From an uncultured bacterium (GTDB taxonomy: Bacteria; Desulfobacterota; Binatia; HRBIN30), in assembly GCA_937975525.1 (NCBI GenBank), contig CALJUJ010000003.1, positions 1-10,971 of the forward strand: a DNA stretch of 10,971 nucleotides. Reading direction: 5' to 3'. Below the pieces are notes generated by a model that was not told the DNA's origin, made no database searches, and worked only from the letters and a program-made list of their open reading frames with translations. Positions 1-6,716 of the stretch are shown one piece after another. Position 1 is the stretch's first letter. Each line of letters starts with the position of its first letter. The position numbers and the translations under genes were made by a program.

Positions 1-50
1 GCCCTGGGCGACTCGTCAGCGCGCCGGCTCGACCCTACTTGGACACGCTC

Positions 51-443
51 CTAGCAGAGCCAGACCGACAGCGCCTTCTGTCGCGAGAGCTGCGGCAGCA
101 GCCCGATAGGGAGCCCCGCATCCTCCAGGATCTGTGGCTCGCAGGCCGGCAGGGTTGCAGGCGGCAGCGGTCGCCATGTCGACTTCGGCTCAGTCGCCTG
201 TTCCTGGTGCGGCGCCGGGGCGGCCGGCTGAGGGGCAGGGTGCTCGCCCTTGTCGCAGTGACAAGTCTTCTGGTCCCCGGACCGCTGGCAGCAACAGCAT
301 CGCACGTCACAACACCCCGCCACCACGCCTCCATGGACAGCGGGCGCGTCGTGTTCGCAAGCGACCTGTGCCCCAAGCGGCATTCCTGAGATCAGCATCA
401 GGACCCCGCAGAGCCAAGCCAGGATTGAGCGGGACAGGGGCAT
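51..443 (-). CDS. Small cysteine-rich secreted protein, unknown function
   Basis: I do not recognise a named family. Read from ATG at 443, the product is 130 aa. It has a typical signal-peptide start: a basic N-terminus, a hydrophobic core at about residues 7-20, and a likely cleavage region near residues 22-28. The mature part has a cysteine cluster (CC at 44-45, CCCC at 49-52, then C61 and C63 as CHC) and several His residues, followed by a Pro/Ala/Gln-rich linker. The tail ends in Cys. Together with the same-strand copper ATPase upstream, this suggests a periplasmic or surface metal-binding protein, which is inference. The frame is open up to 758. A GTG at 686 with AAGGAGG only 2 nt upstream would give 211 aa and bury the hydrophobic segment near residue 90; I prefer 443 because it makes a proper signal peptide. 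The Shine-Dalgarno there is weak. Confidence 0.5.
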   Translation of the reverse strand: MPLSRSILAWLCGVLMLISGMPLGAQVACEHDAPAVHGGVVAGCCDVRCCCCQRSGDQKTCHCDKGEHPAPQPAAPAPHQEQATEPKSTWRPLPPATLPACEPQILEDAGLPIGLLPQLSRQKALSVWLC

Positions 444-849
444 GCAGTTACACGGCACCCCGTTGGCGCAACGTCTCATGCTGACAGCATGAACGGGAAT
501 GCCAGGGAACGGCGGGGTGGTGCAGCATGGCTCCTGGTTTGCGTGTGGGCGCCGGCGCGTGTAGGCCAGTCGCGGACGATCGGCTGCGTGGCAACTTGCG
601 TACCCAGGCAGACATGCTGGCACTACCGGTGGCGCTGCCACCCGACGGAAGGGAATGCGGACTTGTGGGGCATTCTGCTTCGACACCGCCTCCTTCGTGA
701 TCGGAACTCCAACTGCCGCCAGGTAGCCCTTGGCTTCATCCCCTCTGGCGCCATCGGATCAAGATGCCGCCCGATGTTGCCCAACAGGATCTGGAGGGCT
801 GGTCGTCAGGTCCTGGCTGGTCCCGCCCGCCGAGGCAGGCAACACGCGG
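444..849. other. Intergenic stretch, no supported gene
   Basis: About 400 bp separate the copper ATPase from the cysteine-rich protein. I see no RNA gene and no convincing ORF. On the minus strand the frame of the downstream gene stays open from 758 to 444. At 686-740 it reads in a protein-like way (for example YLAAVGVPITKEAVSK), preceded by TGA at 759-761. This could be a decayed small gene or a longer N-terminus of the cysteine-rich protein; I cannot decide which. Confidence 0.4.
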
Positions 850-861
850 CTACGTGTTGCC
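838..861 (-). terminator. Inverted repeat over the copA stop codon, possible terminator
   Basis: GGCAACACG at 838-846 and CGTGTTGCC at 853-861 form a perfect 9-bp inverted repeat with a 6-nt loop that contains the copA TAG stop. It could end or stabilise the copA transcript. No T-run follows on the minus strand, so it does not meet the usual rule for an intrinsic terminator. Confidence 0.3.
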
Positions 862-3084
862 GGAGCCCCGCAGCCTCAGCGCGTTGGCGATCACCGAGAC
901 GGAGCTCAGGCTCATCGCCGCTGCTGCCACCATGGGACTCAGCAGCCATCCGTTCAGCGGGTAGAGCAGGCCCGCGGCTAGCGGAATGCCGGCGGCGTTG
1001 TAGCCAAACGCGAAGAAGAGGTTCTGCTTGATGTTCCTCATCGTGGCGCCGCTCAGCTGACGGGCTCGAACGATCCCGCGGAGGTCACCCTTGACGAGAG
1101 TGACCGCCGCACTCTCCATGGCGACGTCGGTGCCCGTTCCCATCGCGATGCCAACATCGGCCTTCGCGAGGGCGGGCGAGTCGTTGATGCCGTCCCCTGC
1201 CATCGCAATGCGGGAGCCTTCGCCCTGCAGCCGATCGATCGTCGCAAGCTTCTGGTCCGGCATGGCGTCGGCGAAGACCTCGTCGATGCCCAATCCCCTA
1301 CCAACGGCCTCGGCGGTTTCGCGGTTGTCGCCGGTGAGCATGACGATTCGCAACCCCATGCCGTGCAACTCCTGGATGGCCTGCGGAGTGGATTCCTTGA
1401 TGGGGTCCGATACGGCGAGTAGGCCGATGAGCTGCCCGCCGGCCGCGACGAACATCACGGTAGCGCCAGACTGCCGCAGCTGCCTCGCTCGAGCCTCATC
1501 CGACTCGGAGACGGTTACGCCCGCACGCTGCATCAACGCCAGGTTGCCAAGAGCTACGGTCTTCGCATCAACCCGGCCCGTAACACCCATGCCGGTCACG
1601 GAGTCGAAATCCTGAACGTCGCCCGCAGACACGCCGCGTTCTTCCGCGCCGGCCACGATCGAGCGAGCGAGTGGATGCTCGCTTCGCGACTCCAGGCTCG
1701 CGGCCAACCTCAAGACAGACGTCTCGTCGGCCGCGTTCCGAGGAGCAACATGCGTCAGCCTCGGTTGTCCGAGCGTCAGCGTGCCGGTCTTGTCGACGAC
1801 GAGCGTATCCACGTCGCGCAGGCTCTCGATCGCCTGCGCATCCCGGAACAGCACACCGAGCCGCGCTCCTCGGCCCGTCGCCACCATGATCGACATCGGC
1901 GTCGCCAGCCCCAGTGCGCACGGACAGGCGATGATCAGCACCGCGACCGCATTGAGTAGGCCGTAGGCGAGGCGAGGCTCCGGTCCCCAAACGCTCCAGA
2001 TGGCGAACGAGAGTGCCGCGCTGGCGATGACGGCCGGCACGAACCATGCCGCAACCTGGTCGGCCAGGCGCTGGATCGGGGCTCGGCTGCGCTGGGCATC
2101 CGCAACCATCTGGACGATTCGGGCGAGCAGTGTCTCGCTGCCGATCTTCTCGGCGACGATGGTCAGACTCCCCGTCGAGTTGACAGTGCCGCCAACGACC
2201 GCGTCGTTCGCAGCCTTCTCGACCGGAACGGGTTCGCCGGTCACCATCGACTCGTCCACGGAACTCTTGCCTTCGACGACTCTGCCGTCGACGGGAATCG
2301 CTTCGCCCGGACGCACTCGAAGACGGTCACCGACCTGCACCGCGTCGAGCACGATCTCCTCTTCGTCGCCATCCGCCCCGATGCGATGAGTCGTCTTCGG
2401 TGACAGGTCGAGAAGGGCCCGGATCGCCGCCCCCGTGCTGCTGCGCGCGCGCAGTTCCAAGACCTGTCCGAGCAGCACGAGGGTCACGATGACCGCCGCC
2501 GCTTCGAAGTAGACTGCAACACCGTGCTCGCCTCGGAACCCATCGGGAAACGAGGCCGGAGCGACGACGGCGAGCACGCTGTAGACGTATGCGACGGACA
2601 CGCCCAAGCCGATGAGCGTGAACATGTTGAGCTTCCGGCGAGCGACCGATTGCCAGCCCCGCAGCAACAGGGGCCAAGCGGACCAGAGAACGACGGGAGT
2701 CGCGAACGCGAGTTCGAGCCAGCGCGCAGACGCTCCGAGGGAACTGTGCACGGGCGCGCCGGGCAAGACCATGTCGCCCATCGCGAGGAGCAGGATCGGC
2801 AACGTGAAGACCATGCTCCAGACGAAGCGTCGACGCATGTCCCGGAACTCGGAATCGTCCTCGCCGACGGTGGCGTCCAGCGGCTCCAAGGCCATGCCGC
2901 AGATCGGGCAGAGGCCTGGCCCTACCTGCCGAACCTCTGGATGCATCGGGCAGGTGTAGTTGCCTAGCGATGCCGGACCTCGGGCGGCATCCGGCCCTCG
3001 CTTGCCGTCGTGCGCGGCTTCATGCTGATGAGAATGGCAGCCCGATCCGGACGTGGCCGCGGGACCGTGTGGGTTGTTCGACAT
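850..3084 (-). CDS. copA: Copper-exporting P1B-type ATPase (CopA-like)
   Basis: This inner-membrane pump uses ATP to export Cu(I) from the cytosol. Read from ATG at 3084 it is 744 aa. The order is a His-rich N-terminus (CHSHQHE), a heavy-metal-binding domain at about 43-68 (YTCPMHPEV ... CPICGMALEP), and eight predicted membrane segments. The CPC metal site is at 387-389. The actuator loop TGEP is at 282-285 and the phosphorylated Asp at 431 in DKTGTLT. The nucleotide-domain SEHPLA has its HP at 470-471, and the hinge GDGIND is at 630-635. YN in helix 7 (695-696) and MxxSS in helix 8 (724-728) are the Cu(I)-type signature. It lacks the usual N-terminal HMA domain and carries the short CPMHP/CPICGM domain instead. 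An in-frame GTG at 3183 would add 33 residues of no clear family; ATG 3084 has a GAGAG-type ribosome site and is preferred. I see no clear CueR- or CsoR-type operator upstream. Confidence 0.96.
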   Translation of the reverse strand: MSNNPHGPAATSGSGCHSHQHEAAHDGKRGPDAARGPASLGNYTCPMHPEVRQVGPGLCPICGMALEPLDATVGEDDSEFRDMRRRFVWSMVFTLPILLLAMGDMVLPGAPVHSSLGASARWLELAFATPVVLWSAWPLLLRGWQSVARRKLNMFTLIGLGVSVAYVYSVLAVVAPASFPDGFRGEHGVAVYFEAAAVIVTLVLLGQVLELRARSSTGAAIRALLDLSPKTTHRIGADGDEEEIVLDAVQVGDRLRVRPGEAIPVDGRVVEGKSSVDESMVTGEPVPVEKAANDAVVGGTVNSTGSLTIVAEKIGSETLLARIVQMVADAQRSRAPIQRLADQVAAWFVPAVIASAALSFAIWSVWGPEPRLAYGLLNAVAVLIIACPCALGLATPMSIMVATGRGARLGVLFRDAQAIESLRDVDTLVVDKTGTLTLGQPRLTHVAPRNAADETSVLRLAASLESRSEHPLARSIVAGAEERGVSAGDVQDFDSVTGMGVTGRVDAKTVALGNLALMQRAGVTVSESDEARARQLRQSGATVMFVAAGGQLIGLLAVSDPIKESTPQAIQELHGMGLRIVMLTGDNRETAEAVGRGLGIDEVFADAMPDQKLATIDRLQGEGSRIAMAGDGINDSPALAKADVGIAMGTGTDVAMESAAVTLVKGDLRGIVRARQLSGATMRNIKQNLFFAFGYNAAGIPLAAGLLYPLNGWLLSPMVAAAAMSLSSVSVIANALRLRGSGNT

Positions 3085-3228
3085 GCTCTCGCTTAGGGTA
3101 CCAGGACAACCGCAGACGAGGCCAACGGTGGGCGTTGCACGCTCTTCGGGAGAAACCACGGCCACCCGGTGCCTGGCGTCCACTGACTGAACGAACGCGC
3201 GTCTGGCGCCTCCCCTGACCTTGCAGGA

Positions 3229-3843
3229 TCAGCGCGTATGCCCTCGCAGGATACTCGGCATGTTCCGCTCGTAGGCCGAACGCTCCCGGGCAGCCTGCTT
3301 CCTCGCACCACTGTGGTTGAGACGCCACTCCATCAACGCTCGGCTGACGCCGAACCGTTGCGCGGCAGCTTCTGCGTCAGTCTGCTGCCTTACCACTTCG
3401 AGCGCTGCTCGCCGCGGTACGAGAAGCTCGCCGGCCAGCCAGTCGGCCTCGAGTTCCATGGTCGCGTCCCAGCGGCGGCAGCCAGCGTCGATGATCTCGG
3501 TCGGGGGCTGATGACGAAGGAGAACGTGGCCGACCTCGTGGACGATGTTGCTCGCCTGTCGAACAGCGGAGTGCGAGGGGTTCGCGACGATCACGCGCAC
3601 GCCATCGCTCTCGAAGAGCGCGGCAGAGAACTCGCGCCGCCCGCGCCCAAGCAGGAACCGGAGCGACTCCTCCTTCATGCCGAGGCGTCGCATCTCGGGA
3701 AGGTCGAAGACAACCACGCCCACGTGCTTCGCGAGCGCCCTGGGATCGAGCCGCCCCTGCCAGTCGCTTCCCATGCCGTCACGAACCTCGAGGGCGAGGC
3801 GTTCGGCGAGCGCCTTGAAGCCCCGGCGGTAGTCAGCTGCCAT
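3229..3843 (-). CDS. ImmA/IrrE-family zinc metallopeptidase
   Basis: Proteins of this family cleave a partner XRE-type repressor or antitoxin and so switch on the genes it holds off; the model is Bacillus ImmA acting on ImmR. From ATG 3843 the product is 204 aa. It contains the zinc site HEVGH at 102-106 and the downstream Glu ligand in ELEADWLAGELLVP at about 130-143, which is the classic ImmA pattern. The C-terminal part (FGVSRALMEWRL) is the usual helical segment found after the protease core. The start overlaps the end of the upstream repressor gene by 11 nt, so the two are probably translationally coupled. A GTG at 3867 would add eight residues and lies deeper in the overlap; ATG is preferred. 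It points away from the ubiquitin-like operon with which it shares a control region. Confidence 0.93.
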   Translation of the reverse strand: MAADYRRGFKALAERLALEVRDGMGSDWQGRLDPRALAKHVGVVVFDLPEMRRLGMKEESLRFLLGRGRREFSAALFESDGVRVIVANPSHSAVRQASNIVHEVGHVLLRHQPPTEIIDAGCRRWDATMELEADWLAGELLVPRRAALEVVRQQTDAEAAAQRFGVSRALMEWRLNHSGARKQAARERSAYERNMPSILRGHTR

Positions 3844-4222
3844 CCTCGTTTCTCGGTGGAGCTGCACTGCCAGAATCCATCAGACGCTGAATCGCTCCGA
3901 GCAGATCCTGGACGGCGTCGACTGCTTCCGGCGAGAGGTTCTTGCCGGCCCGAAGGTGTGTCGAGAGGACTGCACTGGCTTGCTGGGCGGCGATCGTCTC
4001 GCCCTTTCCCGTCACCAAGAACGCGTCTGCCGGAACGCCGAGCCACTTCACAAGAGCCGCGAAACTGTCTACGTCGGGCCGCTTGTCATCGGCCATCCGG
4101 CTCAGGGTCGAAGGGCTAACCCCAGCTTCAGAAGCAACTTGGCGCCACGATAGCTTCCTAGTTCGCCGCTGTTGGTCGAGTGCGTCGCGAAGCGCGCGAA
4201 CGTCAAGATGTGGTCGAGTCAT
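3833..4222 (-). CDS. XRE-family helix-turn-helix repressor
   Basis: This is a 129-aa cytosolic DNA-binding protein. Residues about 11-65 form a Cro/CI-type five-helix domain: LSWRQVASEAGVSPSTLSRM gives the helix-turn-helix and recognition helix, and FAALVKWLGVPADAFL is the closing helix typical of the family. The C-terminal 60 residues are helical and less conserved, a likely dimerisation or ImmA-recognition part. GAGGA two bases before ATG 4222 is a good ribosome site, and a well-spaced promoter lies just upstream. It forms an operon with the ImmA-type peptidase and is divergent from the Ubl-E2 gene. The pair is therefore a plausible phage-style switch for both transcripts. Binding to the inverted repeat at 4301-4322 is inference. 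Confidence 0.93.
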   Translation of the reverse strand: MTRPHLDVRALRDALDQQRRTRKLSWRQVASEAGVSPSTLSRMADDKRPDVDSFAALVKWLGVPADAFLVTGKGETIAAQQASAVLSTHLRAGKNLSPEAVDAVQDLLGAIQRLMDSGSAAPPRNEDGS

Positions 4223-4242
4223 GGGTCCTCGTCATCGTTGCT

Positions 4243-4271
4243 AGATTAAAACGCTCGGCACCCTCTTGCAA
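4243..4271 (-). promoter_or_regulatory. Sigma70-like promoter for the XRE-ImmA operon
   Basis: On the minus strand, TTGCAA (4266-4271) is followed by a 17-bp spacer and TAATCT (4243-4248), close to the consensus in both boxes and spacing. The start codon at 4222 lies about 20 bp beyond the -10 box, so the leader would be very short but still holds the GAGGA ribosome site. Confidence 0.6.
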
Positions 4272-4293
4272 CACTTGGTCTGTGTGCTACATC
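4266..4293 (+). promoter_or_regulatory. Possible promoter for the Ubl-E2/JAB/E1 operon
   Basis: The same TTGCAA at 4266-4271 is its own reverse complement, so it can also be read as a -35 box on the plus strand. A 16-bp spacer and TACATC (4288-4293) follow. Transcription would start near 4300, at the left edge of the inverted repeat. The -10 box is weaker than the one for the opposite strand. Confidence 0.4.
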
Positions 4294-4300
4294 TCGATCA

Positions 4301-4322
4301 CGCGTTGCTTTCTCGCAACGCG
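4301..4322. promoter_or_regulatory. Perfect 8-bp inverted repeat, candidate operator
   Basis: Arms CGCGTTGC (4301-4308) and GCAACGCG (4315-4322) are separated by six bases, TTTCTC. The repeat begins at the predicted plus-strand transcription start and ends at the first base of the GAGG ribosome site (4322-4325) of the Ubl-E2 gene. The core GTTGC/GCAAC recurs at 4237-4241 and within 4266-4272. It fits an XRE operator, or a leader hairpin that could partly hide the ribosome site. Confidence 0.5.
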
Positions 4323-4333
4323 AGGCATCTCAC

Positions 4334-4987
4334 ATGACCAACGACTCGACCGGCCCCCACGGGCCCAAGTACTTCATCAACATCGAGGGCACCATTCACG
4401 AGTGGGATCGACCGACCATTACCACGGAGGAGATCCTCCGTCTGGGCGGATGGGAGGCGACGCTGGGTGTACTCGAGATCGACCTCAAGACCAACGAAAG
4501 CCGAACTCTGGCTCCTGGGCAGACCATCGAACTCCGGCCGGGCCAGGGCTTCGCCAAGAAGGTGCAGTGGAAGCGCGGCTACGCGCTGACCGAACGCGTA
4601 TCCGCCGAGCTCAGGTTGCTGCGCGGCGTCTTCCCCGACATCGTGTACTCGGAAGACGGGCACTGGTTCATGATCCCGGACTATCCGGCAGCGGAGGCGT
4701 TGGGCTGGACGCCTCGCCCCTTGCCCGTCGCGTTCCACGCGCAGCCAGGCCATCCGGGCCAGGCGCCGTACGGCATCTGGGTGCCATCCGGTATCCGTGT
4801 CGCCGGCAGTCCCCCGAGCAACATCCAGGACCCAGCCAGCAGGCAGCCGCCGTTTCCAGGAAGCTGGGCCCTGCTGTCGTGGACGTCGGACGGCGACCAG
4901 TGGAGGCCAAGGGCGAACATCGCCGAGGGGTCGAACCTCGTCAACTACGCCATCGGCTTCCGCGATCGCTTCCTGCAAGGAGTGTAG
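4334..4987 (+). CDS. Ubiquitin-like / E2-like (Prok-E2_E type) fusion protein
   Basis: This is a 217-aa cytosolic protein with two domains. Residues about 12-82 match the bacterial multi-ubiquitin type of beta-grasp domain (KYFINIEGTIHEWDR at the start, ELRPGQGFAKKVQWKRG at the end). Residues about 88-216 match the prokaryotic E2 family E: FPDIVYSEDGHWFMIPDYP, then PGHPGQAPYGIWVP, PPFPGSWALLSW, and the end helix SNLVNYAIGFRDRF. In such operons the E2-like part works with an E1-like enzyme and a JAB peptidase. The protein has no cysteine at all, so a thioester at an E2 cysteine is impossible. It ends in LQGV rather than a free Gly-Gly, so how the Ubl would be activated is unclear. ATG 4334 has GAGG eight bases upstream. 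The next gene begins directly after its TAG stop. Confidence 0.92.
   Translation: MTNDSTGPHGPKYFINIEGTIHEWDRPTITTEEILRLGGWEATLGVLEIDLKTNESRTLAPGQTIELRPGQGFAKKVQWKRGYALTERVSAELRLLRGVFPDIVYSEDGHWFMIPDYPAAEALGWTPRPLPVAFHAQPGHPGQAPYGIWVPSGIRVAGSPPSNIQDPASRQPPFPGSWALLSWTSDGDQWRPRANIAEGSNLVNYAIGFRDRFLQGV
4977..4982 (+). promoter_or_regulatory. Ribosome site that decides the JAB start
   Basis: AAGGAG lies inside the last codons of the Ubl-E2 gene. Two GTG codons follow in tandem, at 4988 and 4991. The spacing is 5 and 8 nt respectively, so 4991 is slightly favoured, but either start would be translationally coupled to the upstream stop codon at 4985-4987. Confidence 0.6.
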
Positions 4988-5530
4988 GTGGTGAGCGCCG
5001 TCGTTGAACTCGCCGCGGCTGATCACGCAGCCGTGCTCGCGCACCTGCTGCCTGTGGAGCCCGAGGCCGAGGAAGCAGCGTTCCTTTTCGCGACATCCGC
5101 CGTGGACGCTGGCCGGTTGCAGCTCCGAGTCATCGAGAAGTACTTCGTGAAGCCGGAGGAGTTCAACATCCGGACTCTCGGCCACCTCGAACTCCGGGCG
5201 GATGTGCACGAACGGATGATCCGAACTGCGCACGACATGAACGCCGTGCTTATCGAGACGCACTCGCACCCCTACCACTTCGAGAGTGCTGCCTGCTTCT
5301 CGCCGAGCGACCTGGCCGGACTTGCTCAGGTCGTCCCGCACGTCATGTTTCGGCTGCCGCAGCGACCGTACGCGGCAATCGTCGTAGCGCCAGCCGGATT
5401 CGACGCGCTGATTTGGACCGAGCCTGGAGGTCGAGCACGCACGATCGATGCGGTTCTGGTCGGTGGCAAGCGGATGCTCCCGACCGGCTACACGTCGAGT
5501 CGTGGCTGGAGGACTCATGGACCGGTTTGA
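4988..5530 (+). CDS. JAB/MPN (JAMM-motif) isopeptidase
   Basis: This is a 180-aa (or 179-aa) cytosolic protein with the JAMM zinc motif of Rpn11/AMSH-type deubiquitinases: an upstream Glu in EEAAFLF (28-29), THSHP with His 92 and 94, and SPSD with Ser 105 and Asp 108. The stretch between the second His and the Asp is 13 residues, three more than the common HxHPx6SxxD form. This insertion contains YHFESAACF and is typical in feel of JAB proteins linked to E2-like genes, though I am recalling that rather than measuring it. It would remove or trim Ubl conjugates made by its neighbours. The gene starts on GTG directly after the Ubl-E2 stop and overlaps the E1 gene by 14 nt, so all three should be made together. 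Confidence 0.92.
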   Translation: MVSAVVELAAADHAAVLAHLLPVEPEAEEAAFLFATSAVDAGRLQLRVIEKYFVKPEEFNIRTLGHLELRADVHERMIRTAHDMNAVLIETHSHPYHFESAACFSPSDLAGLAQVVPHVMFRLPQRPYAAIVVAPAGFDALIWTEPGGRARTIDAVLVGGKRMLPTGYTSSRGWRTHGPV

Positions 5531-6332
5531 GCGACAGCGCAGGTTTTTTGGAGCCGAGGGCCAAGACAGGTTGCGCAGCACTCGGGTCTTGATCGTCGGA
5601 GCCGGCGGCCTGGGTTCTCACATCGTGCAGCAGTTGGCGTACCTGGGCGCTGGTCAACTGATCGTCGTCGACCCGGACGTCCTCGATGAGACCAACCGGA
5701 ATCGGTTGGTCGGGGCATGGACAAGCGATCCGCTGGGAAAGCCGAAGGTCGCGATCGCACACCGACTCGTTGCCGCCATCGATCCCGGGATCGAGATCGT
5801 GGCGCATCAATGCGATCTGCGCGATGCAGTCGTCGAGCAGGAGATTCGGAACGCGGACTGGATCTTCGGGTGCGTCGACAACGACGGCGCGCGACTCCTG
5901 CTGACGCAGCGGTGTGCCGAGGCGCGCAGGCCGTACGTCGACCTCGCGACCGAGATCTACGTCAGCGAGAACCAAACAGACTGGGGGGGCCGCGTCTGCG
6001 TAGCCATGTCCGGCAGAGGGTGCCTGTACTGCCTCGGGCTGCTCTCGCAAGAGGACATCCAGACGTCGCTCGCCGACGACGCCGAGCGTCGCGACAGGAA
6101 GGCGATCTACGGCATCGAAGCGGGCGCACTTCAGGGCTCCGGTCCAGCAGTCGTGTACCTGAACGGGATCATCGCATCGCTCGGCGTGGCGGAGTTCGCT
6201 GCTGCGGCAACCGGGCTGCGTGCCGCTCGGCCCCATCTCGAGTACCGCGGCACATTCGGGTTGGTCTCCGCTCGGGTGGACCCTCCCGAACCCGGCTGCC
6301 CCTACTGCATCTCAGGTGTGGGAACCGAATGA
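5517..6332 (+). CDS. ThiF/MoeB/E1-like adenylating enzyme
   Basis: This is a 271-aa cytosolic enzyme of the E1 superfamily, which adenylates the C-terminus of a ubiquitin-like or sulfur-carrier protein. The Rossmann start VLIVGAGGLGSH (24-35) carries GxGGxG. VDPDVLDETNRNR (51-63) holds the acidic residue and the Asn/Arg residues that contact ATP, and FGCVDND (118-124) is the usual DxxD-like turn. CLYC (169-172) and CPYC (261-264) form the expected structural zinc site. SGPAVVYLNGIIASLGVAEF is the conserved helix that follows the crossover segment. There is no obvious catalytic Cys in the usual place, so thioester transfer is uncertain; Cys 133 and Cys 161 are candidates. ATG 5517 is chosen because GGAGGA sits four bases upstream; an in-frame ATG at 5448 has no such support and lies inside the JAB gene. 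Confidence 0.95.
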   Translation: MDRFERQRRFFGAEGQDRLRSTRVLIVGAGGLGSHIVQQLAYLGAGQLIVVDPDVLDETNRNRLVGAWTSDPLGKPKVAIAHRLVAAIDPGIEIVAHQCDLRDAVVEQEIRNADWIFGCVDNDGARLLLTQRCAEARRPYVDLATEIYVSENQTDWGGRVCVAMSGRGCLYCLGLLSQEDIQTSLADDAERRDRKAIYGIEAGALQGSGPAVVYLNGIIASLGVAEFAAAATGLRAARPHLEYRGTFGLVSARVDPPEPGCPYCISGVGTE

Positions 6333-6342
6333 GGCCCTCTTG

Positions 6343-6369
6343 CCGTGGACCGCGGCACCTTCTCCACGG
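6343..6369 (+). repeat. Hairpin downstream of the E1 gene
   Basis: CCGTGGA (6343-6349) and TCCACGG (6363-6369) form a perfect 7-bp stem with a 13-nt loop, starting ten bases after the E1 stop codon. There is no T-run, so it may attenuate transcription or protect the three-gene message rather than terminate it. The remaining leader up to 6449 shows nothing else. Confidence 0.3.
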
Positions 6370-6448
6370 AAAGCAGGCGGTTCTCTGAGCGCAGCGTCGA
6401 ATCGATCCACCGCACCAACTAGAGTCTCAGCTCCATGATGGAGTCGAC

Positions 6449-6700
6449 ATGACCAAGAGGAGCGGCAAGCGCATCGAGGTCCATGAATCAGGTCAAGGAC
6501 GCCACGAAGCCTTCTCCCTGTGGACCGCACCGCCCGGATCGTGGGAGTCGCCGATCGAGAGGGTCCCTGAGCCTGCGGACCTGAAGGTGCTTCTGGCTGC
6601 CCTCGACCTGGATCGATCCAGAGTTGAGGGGGATGAGCAGGCCCAGGCGTTCAAGACGCCGGTCACCCCGGACGTACTGAGCCAGCCAACTCAAGGCTGA
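6449..6700 (+). CDS. Small hypothetical protein
   Basis: I do not recognise this 83-aa product. It is hydrophilic, has no Cys, no membrane segment and no signal peptide, and holds a short helical-looking stretch (ADLKVLLAALDLDRS, about 43-57). GGAG at 6440-6443, five bases before the ATG, supports translation. Its stop codon (TGA, 6698-6700) runs straight into GAAGGA, which could serve the next reading frame at 6717. A small coupled leader gene for the peptidase is therefore possible. It could also be the broken N-terminal part of that gene, joined by a frameshift near 6690. Moderate doubt that it is a real gene. Confidence 0.4.
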   Translation: MTKRSGKRIEVHESGQGRHEAFSLWTAPPGSWESPIERVPEPADLKVLLAALDLDRSRVEGDEQAQAFKTPVTPDVLSQPTQG

Positions 6701-6716
6701 GAAGGACCGCCAAGGC

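Noticed and set aside
3216..3231. Imperfect palindrome TGACCTTG/CAGGATCA upstream of copA as a copper operator
   Set aside because: Two mismatches in eight, far (over 130 bp) from the copA start, overlapping the peptidase stop codon, and unlike known CueR or CsoR sites.
4298..5581. Long minus-strand open frame (427 codons) opposite the Ubl-E2/JAB genes
   Set aside because: It lies antisense to two genes with clear family motifs, its product has no recognisable domain, and long antisense frames are expected in GC-rich coding DNA.
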